A program made the position numbers and the translations under genes. Shown in pieces: positions 21,810 to 34,105 of a stretch of DNA of 64,000 nt. Each line of letters starts with the position of its first letter. Within the stretch, counting starts at the first letter, position 1. The notes under the pieces are model-generated. The model saw only the letters and a list, made by a program, of their open reading frames with translations. It was not told where the DNA came from and did not search any database. This stretch comes from Tilletiopsis washingtonensis (taxonomy: Eukaryota; Basidiomycota; Exobasidiomycetes; Entylomatales), in contig NW_020312006.1 of NCBI RefSeq assembly GCF_003144115.1, positions 471,822 to 535,821 of the forward strand, given 5' to 3'.

Positions 21810-23842
21810 TCACTGCCGGCGGGCGTGTGCCCGGTCCGCCTGCTTCTTTGCTTGCAGCGCGCAGAGAGCAGCTGCAGGAGATGCGCACGTTAGCCGAGGA
21901 GCAGAATCATGCACCCCAATACACGCACCTCCAACACCCGAGCCGTCCTTGGCCAGGTCGATCTTGACGCGCTTCTCGTTCTCCTCGCCCAGCAGGTCCC
22001 GCAGGCCTTCCCGCAGCCTGTGCGTGCAGCGCGTCAGTGCCAGGCACGCCGCACAGCACACCCTCGGCGACTCACCACTCCTCAAAGTGCGGCAGATGCT
22101 CGTACACACTGCCGTCAACGCCCACGTCGATGCTCTCCTTCTGCGGCCGCTGGTCGTGGCCCGTGTGCTGGATCACGGCAGCGATAGCCACCGAGCTCAA
22201 TCTGCCTGCTCTCCGGCCCACAATCTCGCACACCCGCCTGACCGTCTTGAGGTCCTGGTCCGACACGTGCTCCTTCTTCATGCCCATAGTCTGCAGGATC
22301 ACGGCGCGCGTCGGCGAGCTGGGCGCCTCGGGCGCCTTGTCGTCAAGCACGGCAGAGACGTACGCCGTGTCGAAGGCGTACTGCTCGTTCATCGCGTCGG
22401 ACGAGTAGCCGTCGAAGAGGTGCAGCGAGTCGATGAGATGGATGAGCACCGCCCGCACCAGCTCGCCGAGGTCTACAGAGTCGTGAGCAGTGCGCAGGTG
22501 TGAACCTCGGGAGTGCAACTCACACATGCCGCTGATCATCTTCTCGAACGCGTGATGCCGTGGCCGGATCGACGTGCGGTCGACGACATTGTCGAACAGC
22601 GTGATCGGCAGCGCGGCGCGCTGCACACCCTCGCATCAGCCTACGCCCCGCTGGCGGGCAACGCTGCGCCGACTCACCTCGTCGTCAAAGCCTCCCCACT
22701 CGGTGTTGATGATCATCGTGCTCTCGCCGTGCGCAAACTCCGGGTTCATCTTCTGGATGCGCTCGACGGACTCGACGTAGGCGCCGTTGGTGCCCGTGCC
22801 GAAGATGCCGCCAATCAGCGCGCCGCCCTGCTGATAGCCGTGCGCCAGCAGTGCGCCGACAGTGTCGTTGACGAGTGCATTGACGCGCGCCGGGATGCCG
22901 GCCTCGTCGATGCACGACTGCAGCAGGCTCACGACCTCCATGCCCGGCGCATCGGGGCAGTTGAAGCCCTTTGTCCACTTGATCTGCAACGGGACTGGGA
23001 TCAGAGAGGTCTGGGCACAGCAGTCGCTGCACGCACCAGCGTGCCGCGGTCGATCGCAGTCTGCTCCACGGGCTGAGAGTGGAGGTGTGAGCCTGTGCAA
23101 TTGTGCGCTGCCCGGAGACGCTGCCACTCACGAAGCTGAAGGTGAAGCCGACGAGCAGCGGGTCCTCGCGCGTGGCATTGGCGCACTCCTCCTGGTCTCC
23201 GTAGTCCTTGAGGAAGGTGCCAATCGACTTGGCGATGTAGGCGAAGAGGTCGTGCGCCGGGCCCGTCTTGAGCGCGTCGGAGCTGATGCAAGGTGTAAGC
23301 TCAAGCACCGACCAGGCAGCGAGTCCAGCGAGCCGCAGCTCCGAGCAGCTGCCATGTGCAGCTCGCAGCCCTGCTCTTCCTCCGCTGCGGCGCACGGGCG
23401 CTTGCTGGGCGGACATACTCACACCTTGTACTTCTCCTGCTTCATCGTAAACTGCCCGCCGCCCGACAGCTTCACCTGGCAGCAGCGCCTGGCAGTGGAG
23501 CATCCATCGCATCAGTGGAGGGGCTCGCAGGGCGTGTGCCAGCCGGACTGACAAATTGGTGCCGCCGAGGTCGAGGGCGAGGTAGGTGCCCTTCTCCGAG
23601 CCGTCGGGCACGCCCGTGACTGGTGCGCGGCAGAATGAGCAGGCTGTAGCAATGTCTCTGCCTCACACCGACGCACCGAAGCTCGGGATGCAGGCCATGT
23701 TGGCGCCGTCATGCGACAGGCCGTGCACGAGGCGCTCGCGGAAGCGCGCGGCAATGGCGCGCAGCGTGTCGGCGCTGAGCTCGCACTGCGTCTCGAGCGT
23801 CTCGAGCGCGGCGGCGAGCGTGGGGTGCGTCGCGGAGGGCAT
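21810..23842 (-). CDS. HXK: Hexokinase
   Basis: Ten exons: 23842-23677, 23619-23553, 23488-23423, 23282-23132, 23072-23037, 22983-22678, 22620-22524, 22472-22076, 22017-21929, 21871-21810; 478 residues. It phosphorylates hexoses with ATP at the head of glycolysis. Motifs: phosphate loop YLALDLGGTNL (near 68-78), QEKYKV, GFTFSFPVEQTAIDRGTL, IKWTKGFNCPDAPG, catalytic Asp202 in ALVNDTVGALLAHGY, GTGTNGAYVE, NTEWGGFDDE, FEKMISGMYLGELVRAVL, and the C-terminal KDGSGVGAALCALQAKKQ. The SFPVEQTAI and NDTVGAL wording is hexokinase-like rather than glucokinase-like, but the two cannot be fully told apart by eye. All phases agree. Convergent with TRM7, 183 nt apart. Confidence 0.95.
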
Positions 23843-24365
23843 GGCGGCGGCGGGTGGTGAATGGATGCTGGTGGAGGGAGACGAGGGCTGCGAAGGAGAC
23901 TGAGACTGCGAGGGGTCTGGGCCGTCGCCGTCGCCGAGCGGCGTCGGTCCGACGGCGGCCTCGCGTGGGTGCGTGCATTAAGGCTGCGCGGCGTGTCGGA
24001 CACTGGCGCTGTGCCGTGCGAGCTCCACCGCCCCACGCTGTGCCTGAGCGTCACCAGCATGCAGCGCATCGCAGCCGTGCAGTTGCAGCCGCGCGGACGC
24101 GGCAGCGGCAGCAGCAGCGTGCAGCCGGCACCACAGCATCAGCACAGGCGGCCGCGCGGTGGGTCTCTGCCGGCGCTGGCGGCTGTGGCTTTGGCCGTCG
24201 AGGCGAGGCGCGAGAAGGCGGCGCAGCGCGCTCGCTGTGGGCCCTTGGCTTGCCGCGCCGGCTCCGGCGTCGAGGAGCGCCGGAGCCGTGCGCGTTTCAG
24301 CGGCGCGCCGGTGCCGCAACGCTGCTTCCCTCTAGACCACCTCCACCGAACACCCATCCTCAGCC
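23843..24365. promoter_or_regulatory. Divergent intergenic region hexokinase / thioesterase
   Basis: 523 nt between divergent start codons; promoters of both genes must lie here. Very GC-rich; no clear motif. Confidence 0.4.
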
Positions 24366-26030
24366 ATGCCAGCCAAGAAGCCCGCCTCAGCACGCAAGGG
24401 CAAGCAGCCGCGCGACGAGCAGCAGCTGCGCGCCTCGTCGCGCGACCTCCTCGGCGCCGAGCAGGGCCGCGAGCCGACGAGCGAGGAGCGCGAGCCGCCC
24501 GTGTACGAGCAGGGCCTCAACGACGGGCCCAACATCGCCGAGAGCATTGATGTTGAGCTCATCGATGATAATCTGTACCGCAGCAAGGTGCGTGCTGTGG
24601 AGAGGGGCAGGTGCGGCGGTGGTGCTGATGCCTCGCTCGCTCTCGCAAGTCGCTCTGGGTGCCTGCTCGCGCGCGTGGTGTCTTTGGCGGGCAGGTCATT
24701 GGGCAGGCCGTGTCGGCGTCGAATGCGACGGTGCGCGACGATGTCTTCCTCCACGTGAGTGCGACGTCTGTGCGTAGTGGTTGCCTGCGCTGACATGTCC
24801 TCGCAGTCGCTCCACGTCAGTGTCTTCGCCTATCTGCAGCTCAAACGCCGGCTAACTCCCTCCGCAGTGCTACTTCCTCCTCGCCGGCGACAAGAACGTG
24901 CCCATCATCTACGACGTCAAGCGCCTGCGCGACGGCGGCTCGTACGTGACGCGCAGCGTCGAGGCCATCCAGCATGGGCGCGCCATCTTCACCATCATGC
25001 TCGTGAGTAGCGCGTGTGAGCTGCGGGATGCGCCATGCGCTGACGCCGCGCTGAAGTCCTATCAGCGGCCAGAGCCAGGGCGGCCGCGCTTCGCGATCCC
25101 TCTGCCGCGGTCGCTGGGTCCCGCCGGCGATGCCGAGGGCGTTGACCCTGGCGGAATGGGCAACGCCTCGGTGCGCCTCGGCGGCGCCTCCAAGGGACCC
25201 AGCCCCGAGTCGGTCTTCAGCGCCAACCGCAGCGCCAACGGCGACGTGACTGGCCTGTTCAGTCCCGAGGAGAGCCCGCTGAACGAGGAGCGCTACCTGC
25301 GCGTGCTGCGCGAGAAGGGCCACATGATGGATGCGGGCCTGAAGAAGGTGCTCGAGGGATGGGTTGAGGATCGGCGGCGTAGCGCTGTCGAGATCCGGTG
25401 AGCCGAGGCGCGCGACGCTGATGCACGGCGAGCTGACAGACGTGGACGGCGCAGTGACGCACTGCCTGGCATGTACGATGCGAATGGCCTGCCGACAGCA
25501 GGCTACGAGCAGGCCTTCTGGATGCGCACGCGCCAGCCAGTCGCGGGCGGCGACGACGAGCAGAAGGCGGCGCTGGCGTATGCCTCTGAGTGAGTGCCAT
25601 CAGGGAGTGGAAGCGGCGAGCACTGCTCACGCTCGCCCCAGCTTCTACCTGCTCTCGACGATTCCAAAGGCGCTCGGCAACTCGCGAAGGATCAAGATGA
25701 TGGCCTCGCTGGACCACTCGATGTGGTGCGTCTTGCCAGGAGAGTCAGAGCTGGGCACAGCTGACGCGGCACGCTCGCAGGTTCTACGACACGTTCGACG
25801 TGTCGCAGTGGATGCTCTTCATCATGCAGACGCAGGCTGCAGCGCACGGGCGGGGCGTGGCTATGGGTCGCATCTACCGGCAGGACGGCACGCTCGTCGC
25901 AGTGGTTGTGCGTAGCTGCCAACGCCTCTCGCTGCATCTCACATGCTGACACCGCATCCACTGCTAGTCGCAAGAAGGCCTCGTGCGCGGCAAGGATGAT
26001 GAGAGCGAGGCCAAGCCGGCGAAGCTCTGA
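24366..26030 (+). CDS. TES1: Peroxisomal acyl-CoA thioesterase (ACOT8/TES1 type)
   Basis: Nine exons: 24366-24587, 24650-24754, 24807-24815, 24868-25002, 25057-25397, 25455-25589, 25642-25725, 25781-25907, 25968-26030; 406 residues. The double hot-dog enzyme hydrolyses acyl-CoAs to free acids during peroxisomal beta-oxidation. After a polar 60-residue leader come [59 protein letters not shown], then in the second half [31 protein letters not shown] (the SLDHSMWF signature) and [18 protein letters not shown]. It ends in AKL, a canonical peroxisomal targeting tripeptide. Exon 3 is a 9-nt microexon coding Ser-Leu-His, needed to complete the family's LHSLHCYF. Two acceptors are AAG (before 24650 and 25057). 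Confidence 0.93.
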
Positions 26031-26151
26031 GGTGCACTGGCTCGTTTTGTATATACCATTATCAGCAGACAAGAGAAGGAGCAAGCGGATCCGGAACTAA
26101 TGTTATCGTGTCGAGTGCAGCCCTGCCAACAGAAAGGCGCAGTAGTGCGCA

Positions 26152-27448
26152 TCAGACCTGCTTCTTGCTCGCCTGCAGCTTCCGCGCCGAGCCCGGCGTG
26201 AAGTCGACCGCCGTGCCGTCCTTCCACGACTGAAAGTCGGCCAGGTTCGACTTGGGCCCGAGGAGCTCGTCGATGCCCGAGAGGTACTTGGTCATGGCGT
26301 TTGCAGCCTCCGGGACGAGAGCAGATGTGCCGAAGCCGCCTTGCTCGCGGCGAATGCCAACAGCCAGTGGGCTTGAGCCTCCTGTGTGCACGCAGTCCTT
26401 GATCGCCGCGACGGCTGCCGGGTTGCGGCGGGCCATGCGTTCAGCGATGGTCATGGCCTCGGGCATGAGCTGCTCGCGCGAGACGAGCTTGGTGATGAGG
26501 CCGTACTTGAGCGCCTCCTCGCCAGAGATGAGCGTGCCTTCGAGGCACAGCTCGAGCGCTTGCGCGGGGCCCAGCATCCGTGTCAGCATCTGAGTGCCAC
26601 CGCCGCCCGGGATGAGGCCGAGCACGATCTCGGGCTGTCCGCTGCAGGAGATGGGTCAGCCTCGAAAGGCGTCGGCAGACAAGCCTGTACGCACATGCCG
26701 CAGCCGCGGGAGTCGGCGGTGCCCTCTGGCGGTGTGTCGACCATGACGCGGAAGTCGCAGCTGAGCGCCAGCTCGCAGCCGCCGCCAAATGCTCGCCCGT
26801 TCTGAGCTCAAAGGGGTCAGCCTGTGCTGCGCCTTTCAGCAGAGAGCTGACTCACGACGGCGGCGACAGTGACCTGAGGAATGCTGCGAAGAAGATGTGC
26901 GCATTCTGAGGGCGCTGGTGAGCCTCGATATGGCGTCTCTCGTGCACACCGACGCACCTGCATAGCCGTTCAAGTGTGCGAGTCCCTTGAGCGGAGTCAT
27001 ACGAAGCAATGGCCGCAGCCCAAGGTACGAGAGGCCCGTCTCCACGGCCAGCAATCCGCGCAGCATCCACGGATGTGTGTTGGCTGCGAGGAAGGGCGGG
27101 AGCAGCTCGCCAAACTCGAGAATTTCGTCCACGGAATAGTGCGAGATGAAGACGTCCGAGATGGCCGACGCCAGGACCACCTAGCGGTGCGAAGAGTGTG
27201 AGCCAAGCCGCAGCACTGCGTACGGATCCATCCGGCTCACAGCTCCTGTATCCCTGACATCGAGCGACCGCAGGATGCGCGCCAGGCCAAGCAGAATGTC
27301 GCCCTGCAGTGCAGCCGTCAGCGGTGCTCCGCGCAACGCATCGCAGCAGCCTCACAGTCAGCAGGTTGTACGGCGGATTCTTGATCGACACGATGAGCAC
27401 GCGGCCCTCTCTGCGCGTCTGCAGCAGGCTTGAGCTCTCCTTGGACAT
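26152..27448 (-). CDS. Enoyl-CoA hydratase/isomerase family protein
   Basis: Exons 27448-27356, 27303-27241, 27180-26958, 26905-26856, 26801-26695 and 26641-26152; 341 residues. Crotonases add water to, or isomerise, enoyl-CoA esters. Motifs: RVLIVSIKNPPYNLLTGDIL at the substrate pocket; RSIPQVTVAAVNGRAFGGGC (oxyanion-hole GGG); ELALSCDFRVMV; GQPEIVLGLIPGGGGTQMLT, whose Glu is the usual catalytic residue; and LISGEEALKYGLITKLV. An unusual extra helical region (HYSVDEILEFGELLPPF through MTPLKGLAHLN) sits between the first strands and the oxyanion motif, seen in some fungal members. No PTS1 (ends KKQV). It converges on the peroxisomal thioesterase with 121 nt between stops, so a role in fatty-acid oxidation is plausible but not proven. 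Confidence 0.88.
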
Positions 27449-27916
27449 CTTGCCGGGCGTTGTGGTGGTGGGAAGGGAGCCGTCGGCGCAGTCAGGTGTG
27501 AAAGCCGGGCGCGGCGCTCCGCATCTTCCACGCTTCCCCGCATCCCGCGATTGCTCTGCTCCCACGCGCGTCGGCGACGGCGTGGGAACACGCCTGCGCT
27601 GCCTCGACAACCTGCACTCGCAGCTTCGCAGACACGTTCGCATGCCATTGCAGGCGCGCAAGACGCTCTAGAGCGCGAAGACAAGGGCAAAAGATGACGA
27701 GGAACAAGTGTGGAGCAGGCGTGAAAGAGGGGTGAGAGAAGGACAGACAGAAGCAGGCAGAGAAGGGAAGGTCGTGGACATGAGGGAGCAAGAGGCGTGG
27801 GCGTGGACAGGAAGGAGCAAGAGGAATGCCGAGCCGAGGCGCAGAGGGCTGTGGAGAGACGCTCATGCGCCACCAGCAGTAGACTGCCGAGGAATGGCAC
27901 CGGCGCAGGCAAGCGC
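27449..27916. promoter_or_regulatory. Upstream region of the crotonase gene; 3' flank of the transporter
   Basis: 468 nt between the crotonase start and the transporter stop, both on the minus strand. It must hold one promoter and one terminator; no motif recognised. Confidence 0.35.
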
Positions 27917-30200
27917 TCACTGCGCGTCCTTGTCGTCGAGCTTGAGTGCGTGCGCCTTGGCGGCGTCGGCCTCGACCTGCTCGTCGCCGGCGACGTACTT
28001 ACCGCCCTCGAGCTCGCCGCGACGCGCTTGCATCTCGGCGTTCATGCGCGTCGAGCGCGCCGGCGTCGTCGTGGCGTACAGCTCATCGACCTCCTCGAGG
28101 CTCAGACCGCGCGTCTCGACGATGAAGAAGTGCGCAAACACGGCGCTGCCGAAGCACGTGGCCGCCCAGACGAAGAAGACTGCAGGCGGCAAGCGTCAGC
28201 TTTGCGCGAGGGGCAAGCGCAGCATTGCAGCCTCACCCTTGGACTGCAGGTTCGCATTGCCCTTGCCGCTGTCAACCATGTAGGGCGTGGCATAGCCGAT
28301 GGCCCAGTTGAACAGCCAGTTCGAGCTGATCTCGCTGTCAGCTGGGGTCACTGGCAGCTGGCAGCACGCTGAACTCACCTGGTGCACAGGCTGAGTGCCT
28401 TGGCGCGGATAGCGAGCGGGAAGATCTCGCTGGGGCCGGTTGTTTCAGCTCGGGCGCGTGGAGGTTGCGAGCTCACGACTCACCCGCAAACGACCCAGGC
28501 GGCCGGGCCCCAGGTCGATGCAAACATGGCCACGTAGATGCAGACGAAGGCGACGAGCGAGCGCTGAGCGTCGGGGTTGGAGCCGTTGTAAATTGTGCCG
28601 AGGATGGCGACAATAAGCTCCATGGAGCACATTCCAAGTGCACCCCAAATCAGAAGCTTGCGGCGGCCGACACGCTCCATGGCCCACATGCCGGGCACCG
28701 TCGCGACAACGTTGACGACGTTCGAGATGATCGAGAACTGCAACGCGCACATGGTGAGCTCAGACTATGCACTCAGTCCGGAAAATTTACCGTGAATGGG
28801 TTCGTTATACCTGCGGATGCAGCGAACGTCGTGCCGTAGTAGACTTTGGAGGAGGAACAGCATGAGTGGAGGTACAAGAGAAGGCATCGTTGTGCCCTCA
28901 CAGATGAAGTTGATGCCGGTCAGCTGCTGGCATCCCTGCAGAGCCATGCCGGTGAGCGTGCGGGCACGGTTCTTGCGCTCGTTGGCACGGAAGCAGTCGA
29001 GGTAGGAGCCGTTGCCGAGCGTGAGCTCCATGTCCAGGGCCGTCTGCACGTCCGCGAGCTCGGACACGACGACGGGGTCGTCAATCGCCGTCGAGTTCAG
29101 CTTGGCGAGGGCCTTGGCGGCGAGCTCGTGGCGACCACGCTTGATCTGCCAGCGAGGCGACTCCGGCAGGAAGAACAGACCGACACTCAGGACAATCGCA
29201 AACGCGATCTGGATCGCAATGGGGATGCGGTACGCGCCGGCTGCAGGAGCACAGACCTGTCAGCAACGACGAGGGACCCTGTCTCTGTCGAAACTCGCTG
29301 TTGCCATAGTCTTTCGTGCCATTGTTCGCAATAGAAGCGCACAGTAGTCCCTGCGCTGTGCGTTAGTAGCAGGCTCGGACCTCAGACGCTTCGGTGCACT
29401 CACGATGGTGATCGCCCACTGGTAGCCGGAGACAACGGCACCACGGATCCAGCGAGGCGCAACCTCGCTCTGGTACATGGGAATGATCGTCGACAGGATG
29501 CCGACGCCGAGACCTGTTCAAGCATCGTGAGCCGCATGGGCAGCGGCCGCGTGGGCAACCTCCTTACCTGCAACGACACGGCCGGCGTCGAAAAGCGGGA
29601 GGGCCTGCGCGATGAGCTGCATGACGACGCCAACGGTGAAGACGAGCAGGGCGATCTGCAGACCCCAGCGGCGGCCGAGGCGGTCGGCGACGGGAGCGCC
29701 GATGAGCGCGCCGAAGAAGGTGCCGACACTGAGGATCGACGTCGTCAGGGACGTGCTCGACGTCGAGAGCGACCAGCCCGACGTGTCCGGGTTGCTCGGG
29801 ATGCCGCCGGTCACGCCATCAGACTGGTAGAACTGGCCGAAGTCCTCGCGGAAGCGCTCATTCTGCAGAAATGACGCTCAGTGAGCACTGACGCGGTCCT
29901 GTGGGACCGTGATGGTTGCAACGCCGCATGGCGCGACGTCGCGCCCGCGACAGCACAGGCTGGTGATGTGGGATCGGCAACGCACCTGCAGAAGACCACT
30001 GATGGTGCCCGTGTCATAGCCGTACAGCACGCCGCCAAAGGCCGCAAAGGCCGCGACGGCAACGGCCGGCAGCGTCTGGCGCAGGGCTGCAGAGTGGCGC
30101 GTGAGCGATGAGGCAGCAGGTGAAGCGGCCGCCACGCACTCTTGGGCTTGACGATGGGCGCAGAGCTGGCGGCAGCGAAGACGGGAGCGGCGCCACCCAT
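27917..30200 (-). CDS. MFS sugar (hexose) transporter
   Basis: Eleven exons: 30200-30140, 30086-29986, 29862-29568, 29513-29404, 29350-29299, 29240-28902, 28843-28791, 28737-28484, 28429-28379, 28334-28237, 28179-27917; 558 residues. A 12-helix proton/sugar carrier of the plasma membrane. Family signatures: FGGVLYGYDTGTISGLLQ, ADRLGRRWGLQ (first R-x-G-R-R), VAPRWIRGAVVSGYQW, TGAYRIPIAIQFAF, FFLPESPRWQIKRGR, LTGINFIFYYGTTFAA, VERVGRRKLL-like ERVGRRKLLI, GEIFPLAIRAKALSL, NWLFNWAIGYATPYM and VETRGLSLEEVDELY. Substrate is probably hexose; exact specificity is unknown. The intron 29298-29241 has a GC donor (GCGAGT): only this choice yields the conserved T-G-A-Y-R-I-P. The acceptor before 28843 is AAAG. 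Confidence 0.92.
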
Positions 30201-31772
30201 GATGAAGATGGTCTGGGGTTGGAGGGAGTGGGGAGTGGAGAGGGAGAGGTGCGGGGAGCTGGTGAGAGGAGCGGTCACAGGCGTGCCTTATGAAGCGCCT
30301 GCGCGCTTTTGCGCCCACCACTCGCCCGCGCCCCAAGGGCGCAAGCCCCGCGGTGCGGCAATGCCCCTAGAGACTGCGAGCCTGCGAGCCCCAAGGAACA
30401 AAGCGGCAAGGCAGGCCGCCAGTGTTGCCTCTAGACCGCACAAGCAAAAGCGGGGAAGAGCACGCGCGCCCCTGCGCTCTGCTGCTGGCGAGACATCCAA
30501 GAGCGCGAGACCGGCGCAGCAGAGCGCCAGCATGCAGGTGCAGAGTCTTGGTAGGCCACGAGGAGCCTCCTATCCTTCGCGCCTCGTCGGGGCCCCTCCC
30601 GGTCTGTCTTCCCAGCTCCGCGTTCCTGGCCGCTGTCGTGGGCAAGCACCAGGATGCAGCGCAGGTCGTGCCGTGCTTGCGATGTGCGCTTCTCGGGGTC
30701 GGCAAGACTCGACGGAGAGGCGCCGAGCCGCCGCTCCGCCTTCGCATGACGGGTCCTGCTAGCGTGGAAACGCGGTGCCGCGCACCGGCGCATGACCGAC
30801 GGCGCACAGAAGCATGCAGCGCTGCCCGCCCACGCGAGTGGCCAGCATGGGCGGATGAAGGAGAGCTGCGTCGCACGAGGCCGCAGGTCGTTCCTGTCAC
30901 CTCGAGGACCGCCCGAGGCTGTGTGAGCGTCGGCGCCAAAATAGCAGGCGAGGCACATGGGTGGCCCCGAGGGGCCGATGCGGGGTGACACGAGGGCAGC
31001 CACGCGAGCGCGCCGCGCCGGCCGCCGGCAGCCGACGCCGGCCTCTCTGCCCTGCCGCCGGACCGTCGCTTCGTCGGCTCCGGCGTCTCGCTTTCTTGGA
31101 GGTCCAGACGATAAGTGCCACTGCGCATGCGATGCGGTGCCTAGACTTACCTTCTCCTCGCTGGCGCTGTTTGCTATTATTTGCTGCATGGCGCTGGCCG
31201 GTCGCTCGGTGCATCTTCGGCCTGACCTTACCCCGCACTCTGGAATTTAGCGCCCGGCGCCGCGCCTTCGGCATCCGACCTCCGCGCTGCCGACATGCCG
31301 CAATAAGAACTTTGATGGGCCACCTCGCCTCCTCCAAGCGACATATGCAAGAGGAGGAGAGCGAGAGGAGGAGAGCTCCTCAGGGCGAGAAGAAGGCGTC
31401 CCGGCGCCGCAGGTGCAGCCAGCCAGGGCGTCTTCGAGACCGAGCATGCAGGTGCTGCCTGTTGGCGTCTGGGCCAACTCATGCCGGCACGGGGCCGGAC
31501 AAGCGCCTCGAGGCAGCCTGTGCTGGCGAGACGATGATCTGGAGTCGAGCCTCGTCAGTTGCCGCTGTGCACGCTCTGCGACGTCAGGTCTCGTACGACA
31601 CCCAGCCTTTCACGATATATCCGAGTGACATTGAACACGGCAAGCCTCTGGTGCCGCAGCCTGAGCGGCGGCGCTCGGCAGAGGAAATGCGCTGCGCTGA
31701 CCAAAAGAGAGAGAAGCAAATACACGGCCTGGAACAAAGGCGGAGACATCCAAGAACGGTCTACGGAAAGGC
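30201..31772. other. Upstream region of the transporter; 3' flank of VPS4
   Basis: About 1.57 kb without a supported gene. Overlapping open frames on both strands lack motifs. GC-rich inverted elements (GCCGGC-type) occur near 31015-31040. The large space suggests the transporter has an extended regulatory region, as glucose-regulated carriers often do; no specific site was identified. Confidence 0.35.
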
Positions 31773-33676
<1,904 letters not shown>

Positions 33677-34105
33677 GCTGGGCTATCTGCTGGCGGGGCC
33701 TGTGGGGTGCGGAGGAGGATGCGCGGCGGGAAGGAGAGGCGAGGTTGTGGAGCTGACGTGCTGCTGTGGAGCTGGTGCTGCTGAGCCCGGCGGGAGGCCG
33801 ATGCCCAGCGCCCCCGCGCCGTGGGCCGGCGCTGCACCCTTGCTGCCGCCGTGCCTGGCGTGCGGCTGGCTGTTGGTCGGGCGACGCGGCCGCCTCGCGC
33901 CGACGCGCTCGCGGCACCGCGAAAGAGACGAGGCCAGCGCGGCTCCGCACCGCCTCCTTCCTCCACCCATCATCCGCCCAGGCTCCCTGCGCCGTCACCC
34001 CTTCCACAAGCTATCTCTCCGCCGCCGCATCCTCTTCTGTGTGCTGCATATCACATCCTGCCTTCTGCTCGCGTGTTGCGCCCGTTCGGACCCGCCTGAG
34101 CCAGC
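33677..34105. promoter_or_regulatory. Shared promoter region VPS4 / RNA14
   Basis: 429 nt between divergent start codons. GC-rich; no TATA box recognised. Confidence 0.4.
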
